From NCBI GenBank assembly GCA_028583605.1, contig CM053328.1, positions 11,448,782-11,512,781 on the forward strand: DNA of 64,000 nt. The letters are read 5' to 3'. Origin of the DNA: Dastarcus helophoroides (lineage: Eukaryota > Arthropoda > Insecta > Coleoptera > Bothrideridae). Below are positions 1 to 10,859 of this stretch, one piece after another. Under the pieces are notes generated by a model that was given only the letters and a program-made list of their open reading frames with translations, ran no database searches and was not told the DNA's origin. Numbering within the stretch: position 1 is the stretch's first letter; every line of letters begins with the position of its first letter. Made by a program: the position numbers and the translations under genes.

Positions 1-103
1 CGATGAACCTTAAAAATGTTAAGGAAAAAAATTATAAGTTCAAAATTAGGAGAATAAAATGGAAAATTTAAAATGTTTGGATAATTGCAAAAACCGAAAT
101 TTT

Positions 104-213
104 TTAATTTTGAGAAAAGTTGAAATTCTGAAATAAATCTACTATATTTATGCAGCTGGTCGAATTGGACACGTCGCAAGTCGGATAGGGCCGAGGGCTG
201 CCTGCTCCTACTC
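104..213 (-). CDS. possible short alternative or terminal exon after the broad core
   Basis: A GC-rich patch (about 152-213) inside an AT-rich intron. On the minus strand an acceptor-like CAG sits at 216-214. Entering in phase 1, as the core requires, gives an open frame GVGAGSPRPYPTCDVSNS, then TSCINIVDLFQ, ending at TAA 106-104. No strong donor is visible inside, so it would be a terminal exon, a weakly spliced exon, or not an exon. The composition contrast and phase compatibility favour coding use. The weak pyrimidine tract and the lack of any recognisable domain argue against it. I do not recognise the peptide. Confidence 0.35.
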
Positions 214-3200
214 CTGTTTTAAAAGTATATTTTCGGCATTTTCAAGTATTTCCTCCCATTTTTCGATCAATTTCTTTCTTTTCTCACAAGTTATTGAAAA
301 AAAAAAACGTCTCACTACTTGAGGGTGGGAGGTTCACGATTTTCTTATTTTTGTTTATATAGGAGGTTGTCACCCCAACTGGCTATAAGAAAACCTTCAA
401 TAATTTTATAATAATTTAGAATAATTTTAAAATTATTGAGTTTCCTTATGTAATACTTGAACGACTTCTTTCCTTCCTGTTTCATTATATTTAGCATTTT
501 CCCAAGATTTTTAATAATTCTGTCCAGTTTTTCGACTTAATTTTCCTTTTTTTGGAGGTATTTGGTATTTTTGTCGTGTCTTTTATATTTTTCCTTTTTC
601 CTCCTTTTTTTACTTATTTCGCATCTTCTTAAAATATTTCATTTTTTTTCGATTATTTGATATATTCCTCCTCTTAATTAATTATGTTATAATTTTCTTT
701 TGGAAAAATATTACAGTTTATGAAATATTTAAAAAGTTTTAATATTCTCCCAGCAGCGAATTTTTGTAAGTTACAATAAAACGAATTGCCATTTAAAGTG
801 AAAAAAGTCCAAAAATAACATATATCCTCTCTTTTTATTACCTCTCTTCATGCTTACTTCTTGTTGAAATAAAATGCTAATTTTAATTAATTGGTTTTCT
901 CTTACATCCTTTATTACATTTTTTGATATATTTTCTTATTTTCGATTCTCTTCTCTCCTTTACATTAAAAAAAATTGTGACATTAAAACATTAAATATTG
1001 TTTTCTATTAGAATTCGATAGTTGTTTTTTAATATGCCCTATTTTTTCCATTTTTCATCTTTGTTATTCTGTTGTTGTCTTTTTTCTTCATTCCTTTGAC
1101 TTTTTTGATATTTATATTTATTTTGTTTTACTATTTGTAGCCCTTTTTTTATTCAGCTTTAGTTGAGCTGGAGGTATTTCTCACCCCCTTTTTTGTTTGT
1201 CGTTTGTTGTCGATTTTGGACCCACTCACTTATCGTTTACTTTTTTTTTATTTTATTTTCTTAACCTTTTTGTGTTTAAGTTTAAAAATGACAACACTTT
1301 AACAATATTTTAGGAAAAAAACTTTTATTTTGGAAGGTTTCATTAATTTCTGATTTGGTTTCTCTATATTCTCTATTTTTCGTTTTGTTTCCTATCATTT
1401 TGCTTCTAGTTTTAACATACGAAGTGATGAAAATTAGCAAATATTTGACGCCATATTTTCAAATTTTTACCGCTTCATTTCTTGTTTTTTCCTCTTTATA
1501 TCTTTAAGATTTAATACGAAGACAGAGAAACAAATAATATTGGAAGTTTTGCAATAAATTAAGTTTCTAATGGTGGAATTTCGTACTTCTCAGATCCACA
1601 AAATGTATATTTTGCGGATTTAGACCCACTGTCCAACTTACAAAGGTTCTGTCTCGGAAAATATATTTTGCATGATTCTGAAAACTTGCAATAATCACGA
1701 CGTGGGAACCTTCATGATTCGATTCATAACGATTATATTTGATCTTAATTAAAATAAGGTATAAGACTTACTTAGGAAAAAAACAGCAAATATAGTACAA
1801 ATACATACAGATTTTAATGTTTTCGATTTGCGCAGAGAATATTCTTCTCCTAAAGACGGCCAAAGATAAGCCGAACTTTTACTTACGATGACGAATTTTT
1901 TTGAGAATTGGATTAGAAAGTCAACTCCCAAAAATTCAAGAAAATAAGTTATTCTATTTTTTTTAATAACTGGACTAATGTTATTTTTCTAAATATTTGG
2001 GAGCTCAATTTAGGATTCAATTCTCAAAAAGGAAAAAATAATAAGTTTGCTTATCAAGAACCAGTTTAAAAAAAAACAATTGGGTATTCATGCATAAGGA
2101 AGCGTCAAGACGATTTTGGTTTGATTTCAGGCGCGGAACAACTAACTAGATTTCAAGTTATGCTACACTGCTGCGTGTTAAAGTGATCTCCATACATATC
2201 AAAAGTAATCTTAAAACATAGTGAAAGCTTATCGTTAATTCACATATTTTTGGAGCGCTTCTTATTACAAGTAGATTTTGGGGGGGGGTGTTATGGTGTG
2301 TGTCGGACAGATGGCGTTGCAGATATTTTCCTTTAGATAGACTTACGGTGAAAGTATTGCATAGTGTACAGGTCGCACTTTAATCGCCCGCTTGTGTAAA
2401 TTTCGAAAATTTCCAGCATAATCAAAAGCAATTAATGGATATTTTAGTTGGCTTCCCCAAATCGACAAAATAAAAATAAACAAATACACACATACCAGTG
2501 ACAAATAAACAAATAATAAATGAAAAAATAAAAACACACAATGTTAAGGACATTCCGACAAAACATAGATTAGTGATATACATAGAATAAGACAGCTATA
2601 TCCATCCAACCGAACAAGATAATTGGATGGATATTTCGGAATATTTAAAACTTTTTGAGCGGAAATCGCTATTTTTATTATTTAACCTCGAAGTTGTAAA
2701 TATTCCGATGAAGGTGTCAAAAACGCCAAAATCAAAACCTTGGCATAAGTGGGATCGTGCCAAAATTCTAATCGAGGCATGGCTAACTGTAACAGGACCA
2801 AATTGTTACAAACTGATCTTTCCCTCTCATTACTTTCTTTTTCTTCACCTTAACTTCAAACGGTTTAATGAATTATTTTAAAACTGCCGCTTTTGACAGT
2901 TTTGGCATTTCTTTTACCAAGTCTGACTGCTTTTTGCGGGTTTTGTCAGTTTTGATCATTTCTTGCCGGTTTGACAGTCCCGACATTTTAATTTTTTCTC
3001 AAAATTTTGATTTTTATTGCTGAAGTATTCTCTTGAAATTTCGGATTGAAACTCAATTTGTTTGCAATAAATTTCGAAGTTTCTCAAAAATCTGAAGAAA
3101 TTTGGAAATGTTTCACAACCTGATAATTCGATTTTTTTAATATTTATTTTTTTCTCTAAACCTTAGATTTTTCTATTTTTATTTTTTTTTTCATTAACTT

Positions 3201-4144
3201 TTTCCCTAAACTGGTGGGTTTCAACACAAAATTTTACTATTTTTCGTAAAATTTCAATTTTAAACTCAAAATGGCCTTTTCACATTACAAATTCAAACTC
3301 AAAAATATCTTTCGTCAAAATTCGAAATTTTCACTTCATTCTCGACATTTCGGCTTTAATTTCGAAATTTATACTTTGTTCTTAAAATTCAAAGCATTAA
3401 TTTAATTTTGATTTTACACAGATTCTAGGCAAGTCTTTTGAAAATAAGTTTCCGAGTTTTCCCAGAAATTCATATAAAATTTGTAATTCTTTCACAAAAT
3501 TCATAGCTTAAAAATTAAAGTTTTAATCTTCATAATTCGCGATTTTTTGTAATATCTACTTATTCTTGAAATTTCAATTCCTTTACATATCTAATTTCTT
3601 CTCATAGACTTTTTTTCTGAAGTTGGGTGATTTCAACAATGACTTTTACTTTTTTTCTAAAAGTTACCTGTTGAAGGTCGAAATTCTTTCCTTTTCACAT
3701 TATTTCCAATTTTAATTTAAAAATATAACAAAAACGAAAACAAAGAAGCATAATTCTAGAAAAAATTCTAAATGGGAAAAATTTTAGAAGAATTAAAAAC
3801 TGACAATTTAAATTTAAAATGTTTGGTAAAAAGTCCACTGGAAAAATTTAAAATTAAGACTCCAATATTACAAAAATTCTTCCCAAAATTAGGAAAAATA
3901 GATGTACGATTGGAGATCAAAATTATAAAGACTAAACTTTGATTTTAAAAAGGAAATTTTACAAACAAGTTTAATTTTTTAGACCCACTATCCAAAATAT
4001 CATACACACAACTTATATGCTTAAGAATATCTTTACTTATAGACAAATTGCGAAAAACTGAAATGCTTTATTTGAAGAAAAGTTTTTTGAGCTAATCAGT
4101 TTGTAATAATTTGGCAAGAGGGGGAAATAAAAATATAATCTTAC
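214..4144. other. intron or flank left of the broad core; no gene seen
   Basis: Very AT-rich. T-rich on the plus strand to about 1500, mixed at 1560-2900 (with a run of nine G at about 2280), then degenerate AAATTTCGAAATTT sequence at 3000-3960. Short open frames at 1749-1931, 2343-2537 and 2627-2881 have no recognisable motifs. No zinc-finger codon pattern was seen on the minus strand. It should be part of the intron between the core and the zinc-finger exons. Confidence 0.6.
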
Positions 4145-4195
4145 CTTGCGACGTACCAGCTAGTGTATCACTGCCCGACAAGGACTGATTTAAAC
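4145..4195 (-). CDS. br: Broad core, fifth coding exon (51 bp)
   Basis: A 51-base exon too short to show as an open frame. It lies between the acceptor CATTCCAG (CAG 4198-4196) and the donor CAAG|GTAAG at 4144. With phase 1 it reads G-LNQSLSGSDTLAGTSQ-G. Together with the previous exon's end this gives DPTGLGGLNQSLSGSD, parallel to the ALLGLN...SGDLA...QG end of the fly core. It ends in phase 1 and must splice to exons further left. This is where isoforms diverge in known Broad genes. Confidence 0.88.
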
Positions 4196-4327
4196 CTGGA
4201 ATGAACAAAGCTTGAATTGAAACGCAGTTAACTTTAAAAGCCAACTGCCACATCATCACATCACGTCAACAAATGGTTAGTAACGGGAAGATTAGTAGCA
4301 GTCAACCACAAAGAGCCCCTTACGTAC

Positions 4328-4858
4328 CTCCGAGACCTGTGGGGTCGGCTGCCAGCGCCGCCATACTGAAATTGAAGCTGCCAGCGGCTGTGGCGAACAA
4401 TTTACTCTCCGAAGGCGTCAGATAAGGTCCTATGGGGCTATCGTGGTCGTCGTGGTCCCCCGCCGAGCTGCCCGAATGCGGCCCTTGCGGTAAGCTAGTG
4501 GGCCCGTTATCGTTTGGGACGTCTCCCGAATCGTTGCTTACATCTTGGTCTTGGCTGGAGATGGCGCTACCCATTCCTATGCCACCTCCGCATAACAGTT
4601 CCATTGGTTCGGTTTTGACATTGCTGCCGGAATCGTCGTTGCACCTCGTGTTGTTCGGTGGTACGGGTGGGGACGGCGAACATGGGGAGGCCTCTCGTTC
4701 GGTGCTGCTGATGCCGTTGTTGCCTTCCATTTCGTTCTTGTGCAGCGAGTTTATGTTGAGATTGAGGGCGTTGTTTTTCATGCCGCTAGGGGAGAAATCC
4801 GCCGGTTGCGTTTGTGGAGGGAGTGTATGAGATAGATTTATTTCGTTATTGTTATTTC
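4328..4858 (-). CDS. br: Broad core, fourth coding exon (acidic Ser/Pro-rich region)
   Basis: 531 bases covering residues 205-381 and one base of 382. After the acceptor CTTCTTGTAG (TAG 4861-4859) it reads NNNNEINLSHTLPPQTQ, then PADFSP, a Ser/Pro-rich part, VKTEPMELL at about residues 285-293, an Asp/Ser/Gly-rich acidic stretch, and YLTPSESKLFATAAGSFNF. The fly core has PADFS, VKSEPMDM and MSPAENKMFHAAAFNF in the same order, so this exon is decisive for the gene assignment. VKTE (Lys286) fits the psi-K-x-E SUMO acceptor consensus. The donor GGAG|GTACGT at 4327 leaves phase 1. The exon is GC-rich against a very AT-rich intron. The 132-codon plus-strand frame over it is an antisense shadow. 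Confidence 0.95.
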
Positions 4859-4959
4859 CTACAAGAAGATAATTTAGGTTTAGATAGATTTCAAAAATTG
4901 TCTCTTCTATAGCAGAAATTGAGCAAGAAATAGAGATGTAAATACAAGACATAATTTAT

Positions 4960-6370
4960 CTGGAAGAGCTAAGACGGATTTCTTTGCTTTACGAAAGTGG
5001 AGGAAGAAGAGAAATTAGAAAAGAGAGGAAGTAGTATTAGAGAAATAAAAATGGAAATGGGATGAAGAAAGGCATGGGAAATGAGGCGAAGAAGATAAAT
5101 AATAGGAAAAGAGCAGACGTGCATTTCGGAGAAAGAATAAAGTCTGATTAGCCTCTTTTAGGAAAGCAAAACAGAACTAGAAAAACTTTAAGAGAGAAAG
5201 AATTATTAGAGGACAAAGAGAAGGAACATAAAAATAGGAAAATAATAGACGTGCCTTGAGGAGGAAGAGCAAAGCCTCACTAGCCTGTTTTAGGAAAGTA
5301 AAAGAGGAGAAAGTGGTACTGGAGGACGGAGAACAAGATCAAACTAGGAGAAGAGCAGACGTGCATTCAAGAGGAAGAACTAAGACTACTTGTCTTGTTT
5401 TAGAAAAGTGGAGGAAAGGAAGAAAAAGGAGAAAAAAGGGAGAAGTATTAGACGGAGAAGGTGAAAAGTAGAAAAAAGGGAAGGGAGAGAAAAAAATAGG
5501 AAAAATTAAAGAAAAAAAGAAATAATAAGGACATGCAGAAGAAGAAGAATATTAGGAAGAGAAAGAAGGGTAGAAAGAAAAGGAAGTGACAGAGAAGAAA
5601 AGGAAGAAGTACTAGACGGGCAGATGAAAGGTACTATAAGGCAGGGAAATGAAGAAGACGAAGAATAGAAAAAAGGGGAGAAATAAATAGGAAGAATTAA
5701 AGGAAAAATAGGAAATATCAGGAGGACATAAAGACGATGGAGAAGAATATGAGGAATAGAAAGAAGGATAGAAAGAAAAGGAAGTGGCAGAAGAAAACGA
5801 AGACGGAGAAGATGAAAAGTAGAAAAAGGAAGGAAACTGAAGAAAATGAAGTAAGATAAAAGAGGAGGGAGAAGATATAGAGAAAAAAAATAGGAAGGAA
5901 GAAGAGGAAAATAAGGACATGAAGATGGAGAAGAAGAATATGAGGAAGAGAAAAAAGAATAGAAAGAAAAGGAAGTAACAGAAAACAAAAGGAAAGAAGT
6001 ATTAGACGGAAAAGATGAAAAGTATCAAAAGGGAGATCAGGAAGAAAATGAAGAACAGAAAAGGGTTGTAGAGAAATAAAATAGGAAAAATTGAAGAAGA
6101 GGAAAAATCAGGAGAATATGAAAAGGACGGAGAAGAAGAATATGAGGAAGAGAAAAAAGATTTGAAAGAAGAGGAAGTGGCAGAGAAGGAAAATCAAGAA
6201 GAAAAGTAAACGAAAGAGGAAGAAAAGGAAGAGAAAAAAGAAAAGTGGGAGAAGAAGTCAAAGAGGAGGAAGAAAGGGAAGAACAGTAAGAAAAAAAAAT
6301 AAAGACCAGAAAAAAGAAGCGGAAGGAGTATAAGAAAAAAAAAGAAGAGGAAAAGGTGGAAGAATAGGCA
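4960..6370. repeat. 1.4-kb purine-rich (GA/GGAAGA) tract
   Basis: The plus strand is almost all A and G from about 5400 to 6370. It begins with a degenerate tandem repeat of about 110-165 bp: AGACGTGC recurs at about 5116, 5248 and 5360, each followed by a GAAGAR...AAG box. On the broad transcript strand it is a long UC-rich tract in the intron just upstream of the 4858 acceptor. The Ser/Phe-rich open frames on its minus strand are by-products of TCT/TTC repetition. Confidence 0.9.
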
Positions 6371-7487
6371 CAAAAAATTAATTTTTTAAAGCCAACTCGA
6401 GAAAAACTATTACCAAAAAATATTTGGAATAAAAAGTCAAAATTTTCACGAAAAATGTCGAAAATTTTTGATTAATGGTCAGTCAAAATGTGAAACAAAA
6501 GTTTAAAACTTATAAAAGTGTAAATCTTTTAGAAATTAATTGGTCGAGATTTCCAGATTAAACGTTGACATTTTGGAAATACGTCGATATCGCCAGAAAA
6601 CTGTTTTTTAGTCAAGTTTAGTATAAATTTTGGGCCAGATCCGAAATTAAAAAACTGAAATATTTTAAAATAATTTTGGATTTAAACTCCAAATTTGAGA
6701 AAAAAAAAATGTGTAATTCCAAAATTCTGCAAGTTCATGTAAAAAAACTTTTCCGAAATAATGAGAAGAATGTTGTAGACATTTCGAAATTAAGCCAAAT
6801 AAAAAAAACAAGGTTTTTAGAAAAAAATTTGAATTTCCTATGATTAAAGTGGAAATTAAAAAAAAATAACTTAGCTTTCTGAGTTGCACTTATTCCAAAA
6901 ATTATGTAATTACGGTAAAAAATTTGAAAATAGTGAAAATCTTTAGAAAAAGGTGATATTTCGATATTAAATAGAAATTTTAAGAAAAAAGTAATAAGGT
7001 TATGAATTTTGAAAAAAGGAAATCCTCAAAAATGTTCATTGTAAAAAGAAACTATTGAATTAACGTCAAAAATTCCAAAAAAAACCAAAAAGGGAAAAAC
7101 TTATCAAAAGAAATCTGTTCTCGAGTTTACACATAAAATTTCGAGAAAAATGTCAAAAAGTTTTAAATCGAAATTTCGAAAAATGTATAAAAAAGAAACT
7201 TTGAATTTCTAAAAAAAATGTCAACATTCCTGGAGAAAACAAGCTTACAATTAAAATTTGGGGGGGAAAGTAGAAACTCGAAGGCACAAAAAATCTCGAG
7301 ATTTTGAGTTTTCGAGAAATTGATGAAGAAATTTCTTAAAGAAAATAAAAACTAAAATTTCTCGAAAAAGTAAGAATTTTGAAGTTACTTGTCAGAGGGG
7401 AAAACGTGTGGCTTTGCAAAGAGTGAATAATGAATTGCTCAGGGCTTTGCGAAGCCACACTAAAGACTGGAAGTAGCGCCCTCTTAC
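6371..7487. repeat. A-rich cryptically simple block in the broad intron
   Basis: Degenerate copies of AAAATTTCGAAAAAA with GTC spacers; no gene. Reading frames here are open only because the DNA lacks GC and stop-rich triplets. It ends at the donor of the third coding exon. Confidence 0.6.
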
Positions 7488-7725
7488 CTATAATGTGTTC
7501 GGCCCTGGCCCTTTTGTGTTCGCTCTCGGGATCGGTTGATATTCGACGTTCTCTTCGATGTTGCATAGCCGCCCTCCTTAACAGTTGATTAACAGTAGCA
7601 CCATGTGGAGGGGATGAGGGTGAAGTGAACAGGGCGTCCTCTACTAACTTTTCGGTAAAGGTGGGGTGATGGTTGGGCATTGGGGCAGGCTGTTGCGATC
7701 GCACCAAACTTTGTACTTGTGCCAA
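7488..7725 (-). CDS. br: Broad core, third coding exon (basic linker)
   Basis: 238 bases, residues 126-204 plus one base of codon 205. It starts LAQVQSLVRSQQ, matching the LAQIQNL stretch that follows the BTB domain in fly Broad. It then has a Pro/Ser/His-rich section and the basic run NQLLRRAAMQHRRERR, with KRARA near the end. The two basic clusters could act as nuclear localisation signals, and RRIS fits a basophilic kinase site; both are inference. The acceptor is TTTTTTCAG (CAG 7728-7726); the donor is ATTATAG|GTAAGA at 7487, phase 1. The neighbouring sequence is far more AT-rich, so the exon stands out by composition. Confidence 0.92.
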
Positions 7726-7859
7726 CTGAAAAAACCAAATTCTCAATATCTATTTGTTTTCTTGTATGAGTAACTTTGAGGACAACAATTTTTTGATCAT
7801 CGAAACTCAAGAAGTTCTTTTATGACAATAAATGACCGCGGAAGAGAAACCCTATAAAA

Positions 7860-8440
7860 TGTGATTTTTCCAATGGATTGCTGTCTATTATCAATGGATT
7901 ACTATCTATTACGAACGGATTGTTATCAATCACTAATGGATTGTTGCCACCAATGTTTCGATAGCCATCATCAATGGATTGCTTTCCATCCCCAAGGGAT
8001 TGTTATCTAACCCAGATGGTTTTCTATTAACTCCCCCATTGCATTGCTATCCACTCCCAAGAGGTTGTTCCCATTGCCAAGAAATTGTTATCCATCCTTA
8101 ATGGATTATTATCTATCTCCAATGGATTGCCTTCCACTAATGGATTGCTATCCATCACCAACAGATTGCTGCAATACCAATGCAGTGCTATTACGATCAA
8201 CAGGTTGCTATCATCACTAACGGATTCCTATCCGTCATAAATTGACTGAAATCCATCGCCAGCGGACGGCTATTCACCCTCAATGGGTTGCTTTCTAATC
8301 CCAATGGATTGCTATTCAACCCCAATGAATTCCTATCCACCCCCATTTATTGCTGTCCATCTACAAGGGATTGCTATCTATCCCAAATGGATTACTATCT
8401 ATCAGCTACTGATTGTTCATCCCCAATGTTTTATCGCAAA
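7860..8440. repeat. minisatellite of ~20-bp CAATGGATTGCTATCCATC units
   Basis: Some 25 degenerate units built on CAATGGATTGCTATCCATCC, with variants such as GGATTGTTATC and GGATTACTATC, lie head to tail in the 1.1-kb intron between the second and third coding exons. The open frame at 8283-8585 is created by this repetition. From about 8440 to 8812 I see nothing further. Confidence 0.85.
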
Positions 8441-8812
8441 TGAATCCCCATCAAGAAAGAAAACAACAAAGAATTATTTCCAACGGAAAAAATCTTTTTC
8501 TCGTCTCCTTTCCCAATCAGTAATAATACATTCGGATTGTTTTGCCCAGCGGAGTGTCATCATTAGAAAAAGTCACCTTCCATAAAATTTTTTATTCTTA
8601 GCTGGGGGGTTTTTCTATTTGAACAGAAGAGTTTCATTTTGAGAAAACAATTTTCCACGCTTCTACAGTGATCTATTTTCGCTCAGTTGTATTTAAACTT
8701 ACAATTTATTAAATATTCATGTCCGGCTGAAGGGAAATCAGGACCAACTAGAGTCTAGTGACCAGACAGTCACGAATATTCAACTAAGGGTTAATTGTGG
8801 CGTTGGCATTAC

Positions 8813-9001
8813 CTGCTCTTTGTCGTCCCCATGTTGCTGCGTGAGACCGCTGACTCGGAGGACCTCGGCCGTTTTGAGGAAAGACGATAAGGAACGTTGA
8901 TGCACGTTAACCTCCCCGTGATATATGAATTCAACAAGGGCGTGCAGATCTGTCCAAGCGACATCTTGCAGGACTATCACAGGGTGTTTACAAGGAGTTG
9001 A
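8813..9001 (-). CDS. br: Broad core, second coding exon (BTB C-terminal half)
   Basis: Exactly 189 bases, residues 63-125, phase 0 at both ends. It begins [14 protein letters not shown] and continues [16 protein letters not shown] and [17 protein letters not shown], the second half of the BTB fold, then the short tail HGDDKEQ. The acceptor is TTTGTTGCAG (CAG at 9004-9002); the donor is GAGCAG|GTAATG at 8812. The joint LLK|STPCKHP recreates the uninterrupted BTB sequence known from Broad, which confirms the link to the exon 22 kb away. A reading frame that continues into the flanking intron is not used. Confidence 0.95.
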
Positions 9002-9225
9002 CTGCAACAAATAAGCCAGAATTATTTCCTGATTTATACAATTTCCTAAGTAAATATTTTGGAAAACTTTGTTTATTCCAAATATCGACTTTTTCAAAAC
9101 TTCTCGATATTTTGTAAAAATTGTCGATAATCTTTCAAAATAGTCAACTTTCTCAAAAATACAAAATTTCTTCAAAATTTCGATTTTCTTCAAAATTATA
9201 CCTTATAAATTTCAACTTTTTATAA

Positions 9226-9330
9226 TTGAAATACAAATCTTGTCCTCTGAAACCAAGAAAGATTAAAAAAGCACAACAATGGTTGCTCTAACGCGTTTCG
9301 ACAGCCAAGTTATCATCTTCAGAGAGATAC
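9226..9330 (+). mobile_element. foldback-family copy A (left arm)
   Basis: Begins GAAATACAAATCTTGTCC, then CTGAAACCAAGAAAGATT, then GGTTGCTCTAACGCGTTTCG and AGTTATCATCTTCAGAGAG. It is the inner and middle part of one arm of the dispersed foldback family. The outer end (GGTGGAACGGACTGGTCC) is missing. It marks the left border of a T-rich block. Confidence 0.85.
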
Positions 9331-10720
9331 TTTTTATAAATATTTAGAGATTTTTCATAATTTTGACTTTTTCCAAAATTTCAATTTTTTAAGTTTTCGA
9401 CTTTATTTGAAAAATGGTTGAAAATTTTCGATTTTTTTTTCAAATTTTGACTTATTTGAAAATGCGATATTTTTCCAATTTCAATTATTTTTTAAAATTT
9501 TGACATTTTTTGAAAATTGCCATTTTTTTAAATTTTGACATGCTTCAAAATGTCGAATTTTTAAAAACAATTTGAATTTTTTTTAAACTCCGCCGTTTCT
9601 TTAGATTATCGATTTTTTAAATTTCGACTCTTTTTTTTTAAATTTGCCCTTTTCAAAATTTCGCGTTCTTTCAAATTTTTAAATGTCGACGTTTAATAAA
9701 GATTTCGAATTTTATTTCAAAATCTCATCTTCTATTTGAAAATGCAATTATTTCCAATTTCAGTTATTTTTTAAAATTTTGACTTTGTTAATTTTCAAAA
9801 TGTCGAATTTTAAAAATAGAATTCTTGATTTTTTTGTTAAATTTAGACTTTTTTTAGGTTTGACTTTTCAAAATTTCGCCTTCTTTTAAAATTTCGACTT
9901 TTTATAAATATTTCAACATTTTCCAAAATTTCAACTTTATTAAGTTTTAGACTTTTTTGAAAATTTCGATTTTTTTTTCAAAATTTCGACTTTTTTCGAT
10001 ATTTTTAAAATTTCAATTATTATTAAAAATTTTGACATCTGACAATTTAAAATTTGTTTTTAATTCCGACTTTCTTCAAATTTTGACATTTTTTGAATAT
10101 ATCGATTTTTTTTAAAAATATTTTTCAAAATGTCGACTTTTTAAAATAATTGGTATTTTTTCTTAAATTTGGTCGTTTTTTTTAATTCTTAATATTTACA
10201 TTTTTTTTAATTTTAACCTTTTTTCAATTTTTGATTTTTTTTGGAGATTTTTGACGTTTTTTTTCCAAAATTTTAAATCATATTTTTGAGAAATAGAATG
10301 ATAATCAGACACTTTTTTTGAAAATCTTAATTATTTTGCAAATCTAGAAATTTTTTCGAAATTTTTTTTTAATTTGACTCAAAATTTCTACTTTTTTAAA
10401 ATATCAGTATTTTTCAAAATTTCGAATTATTTTAAAATTTTTCATGTTTTGAAAATTTAAACTTTTTATAAAAATTGCCATGTTTTTCAACATTCTGGCT
10501 TTTTCCAAAATGTTAACCTTTTTTTTTAATTTTTCGAATCTTTAAAATTTTAACTTTTCAATTTTTGTATAATGCCAAGTTTACTTCCGAATATTTGGAG
10601 TTTTTTAACCAAATTGAGATATTCTTTCAAAAATCCAACTTTAATCTCGAAAATTCGATGTTGGTATTTTTATTTTTTTTTATTTCGAATTCCTTCTCAG
10701 CCTAAATTTCTATAGGTACA
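9331..10720. repeat. T-rich cryptically simple block
   Basis: About 1.4 kb of degenerate TTTTCAAAATTTCGACTTTT units on the plus strand; no gene. It is the reverse-complement grammar of the following A-rich block. Confidence 0.75.
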
Positions 10721-10859
10721 ATTCCCATTTTCTATTTGGTAACAAATTTCGGCTATATGATTTCAACATTTTAAGCCTTAGCGGGGTGAAAAAGATTATT
10801 TATTTGAATATTGATAAAAATTAAAATTTCGTTTTATAAGCCAAAACTTTTTTTTTAAA

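Noticed and set aside
1..4144. Search for the Broad zinc-finger exons
   Set aside because: No CxxC...HxxxH codon pattern was found on the minus strand; they are presumed to be left of the window.
4432..4830. 132-codon plus-strand open frame
   Set aside because: It lies exactly antisense to the GC-rich fourth broad coding exon, has no recognised features, and is explained as a shadow of that exon.
5506..6261. Long minus-strand Ser/Phe/Leu-rich frames
   Set aside because: They arise from TCT/TTC repetition in the purine tract; two overlapping frames are open at once, which is typical of simple repeats.
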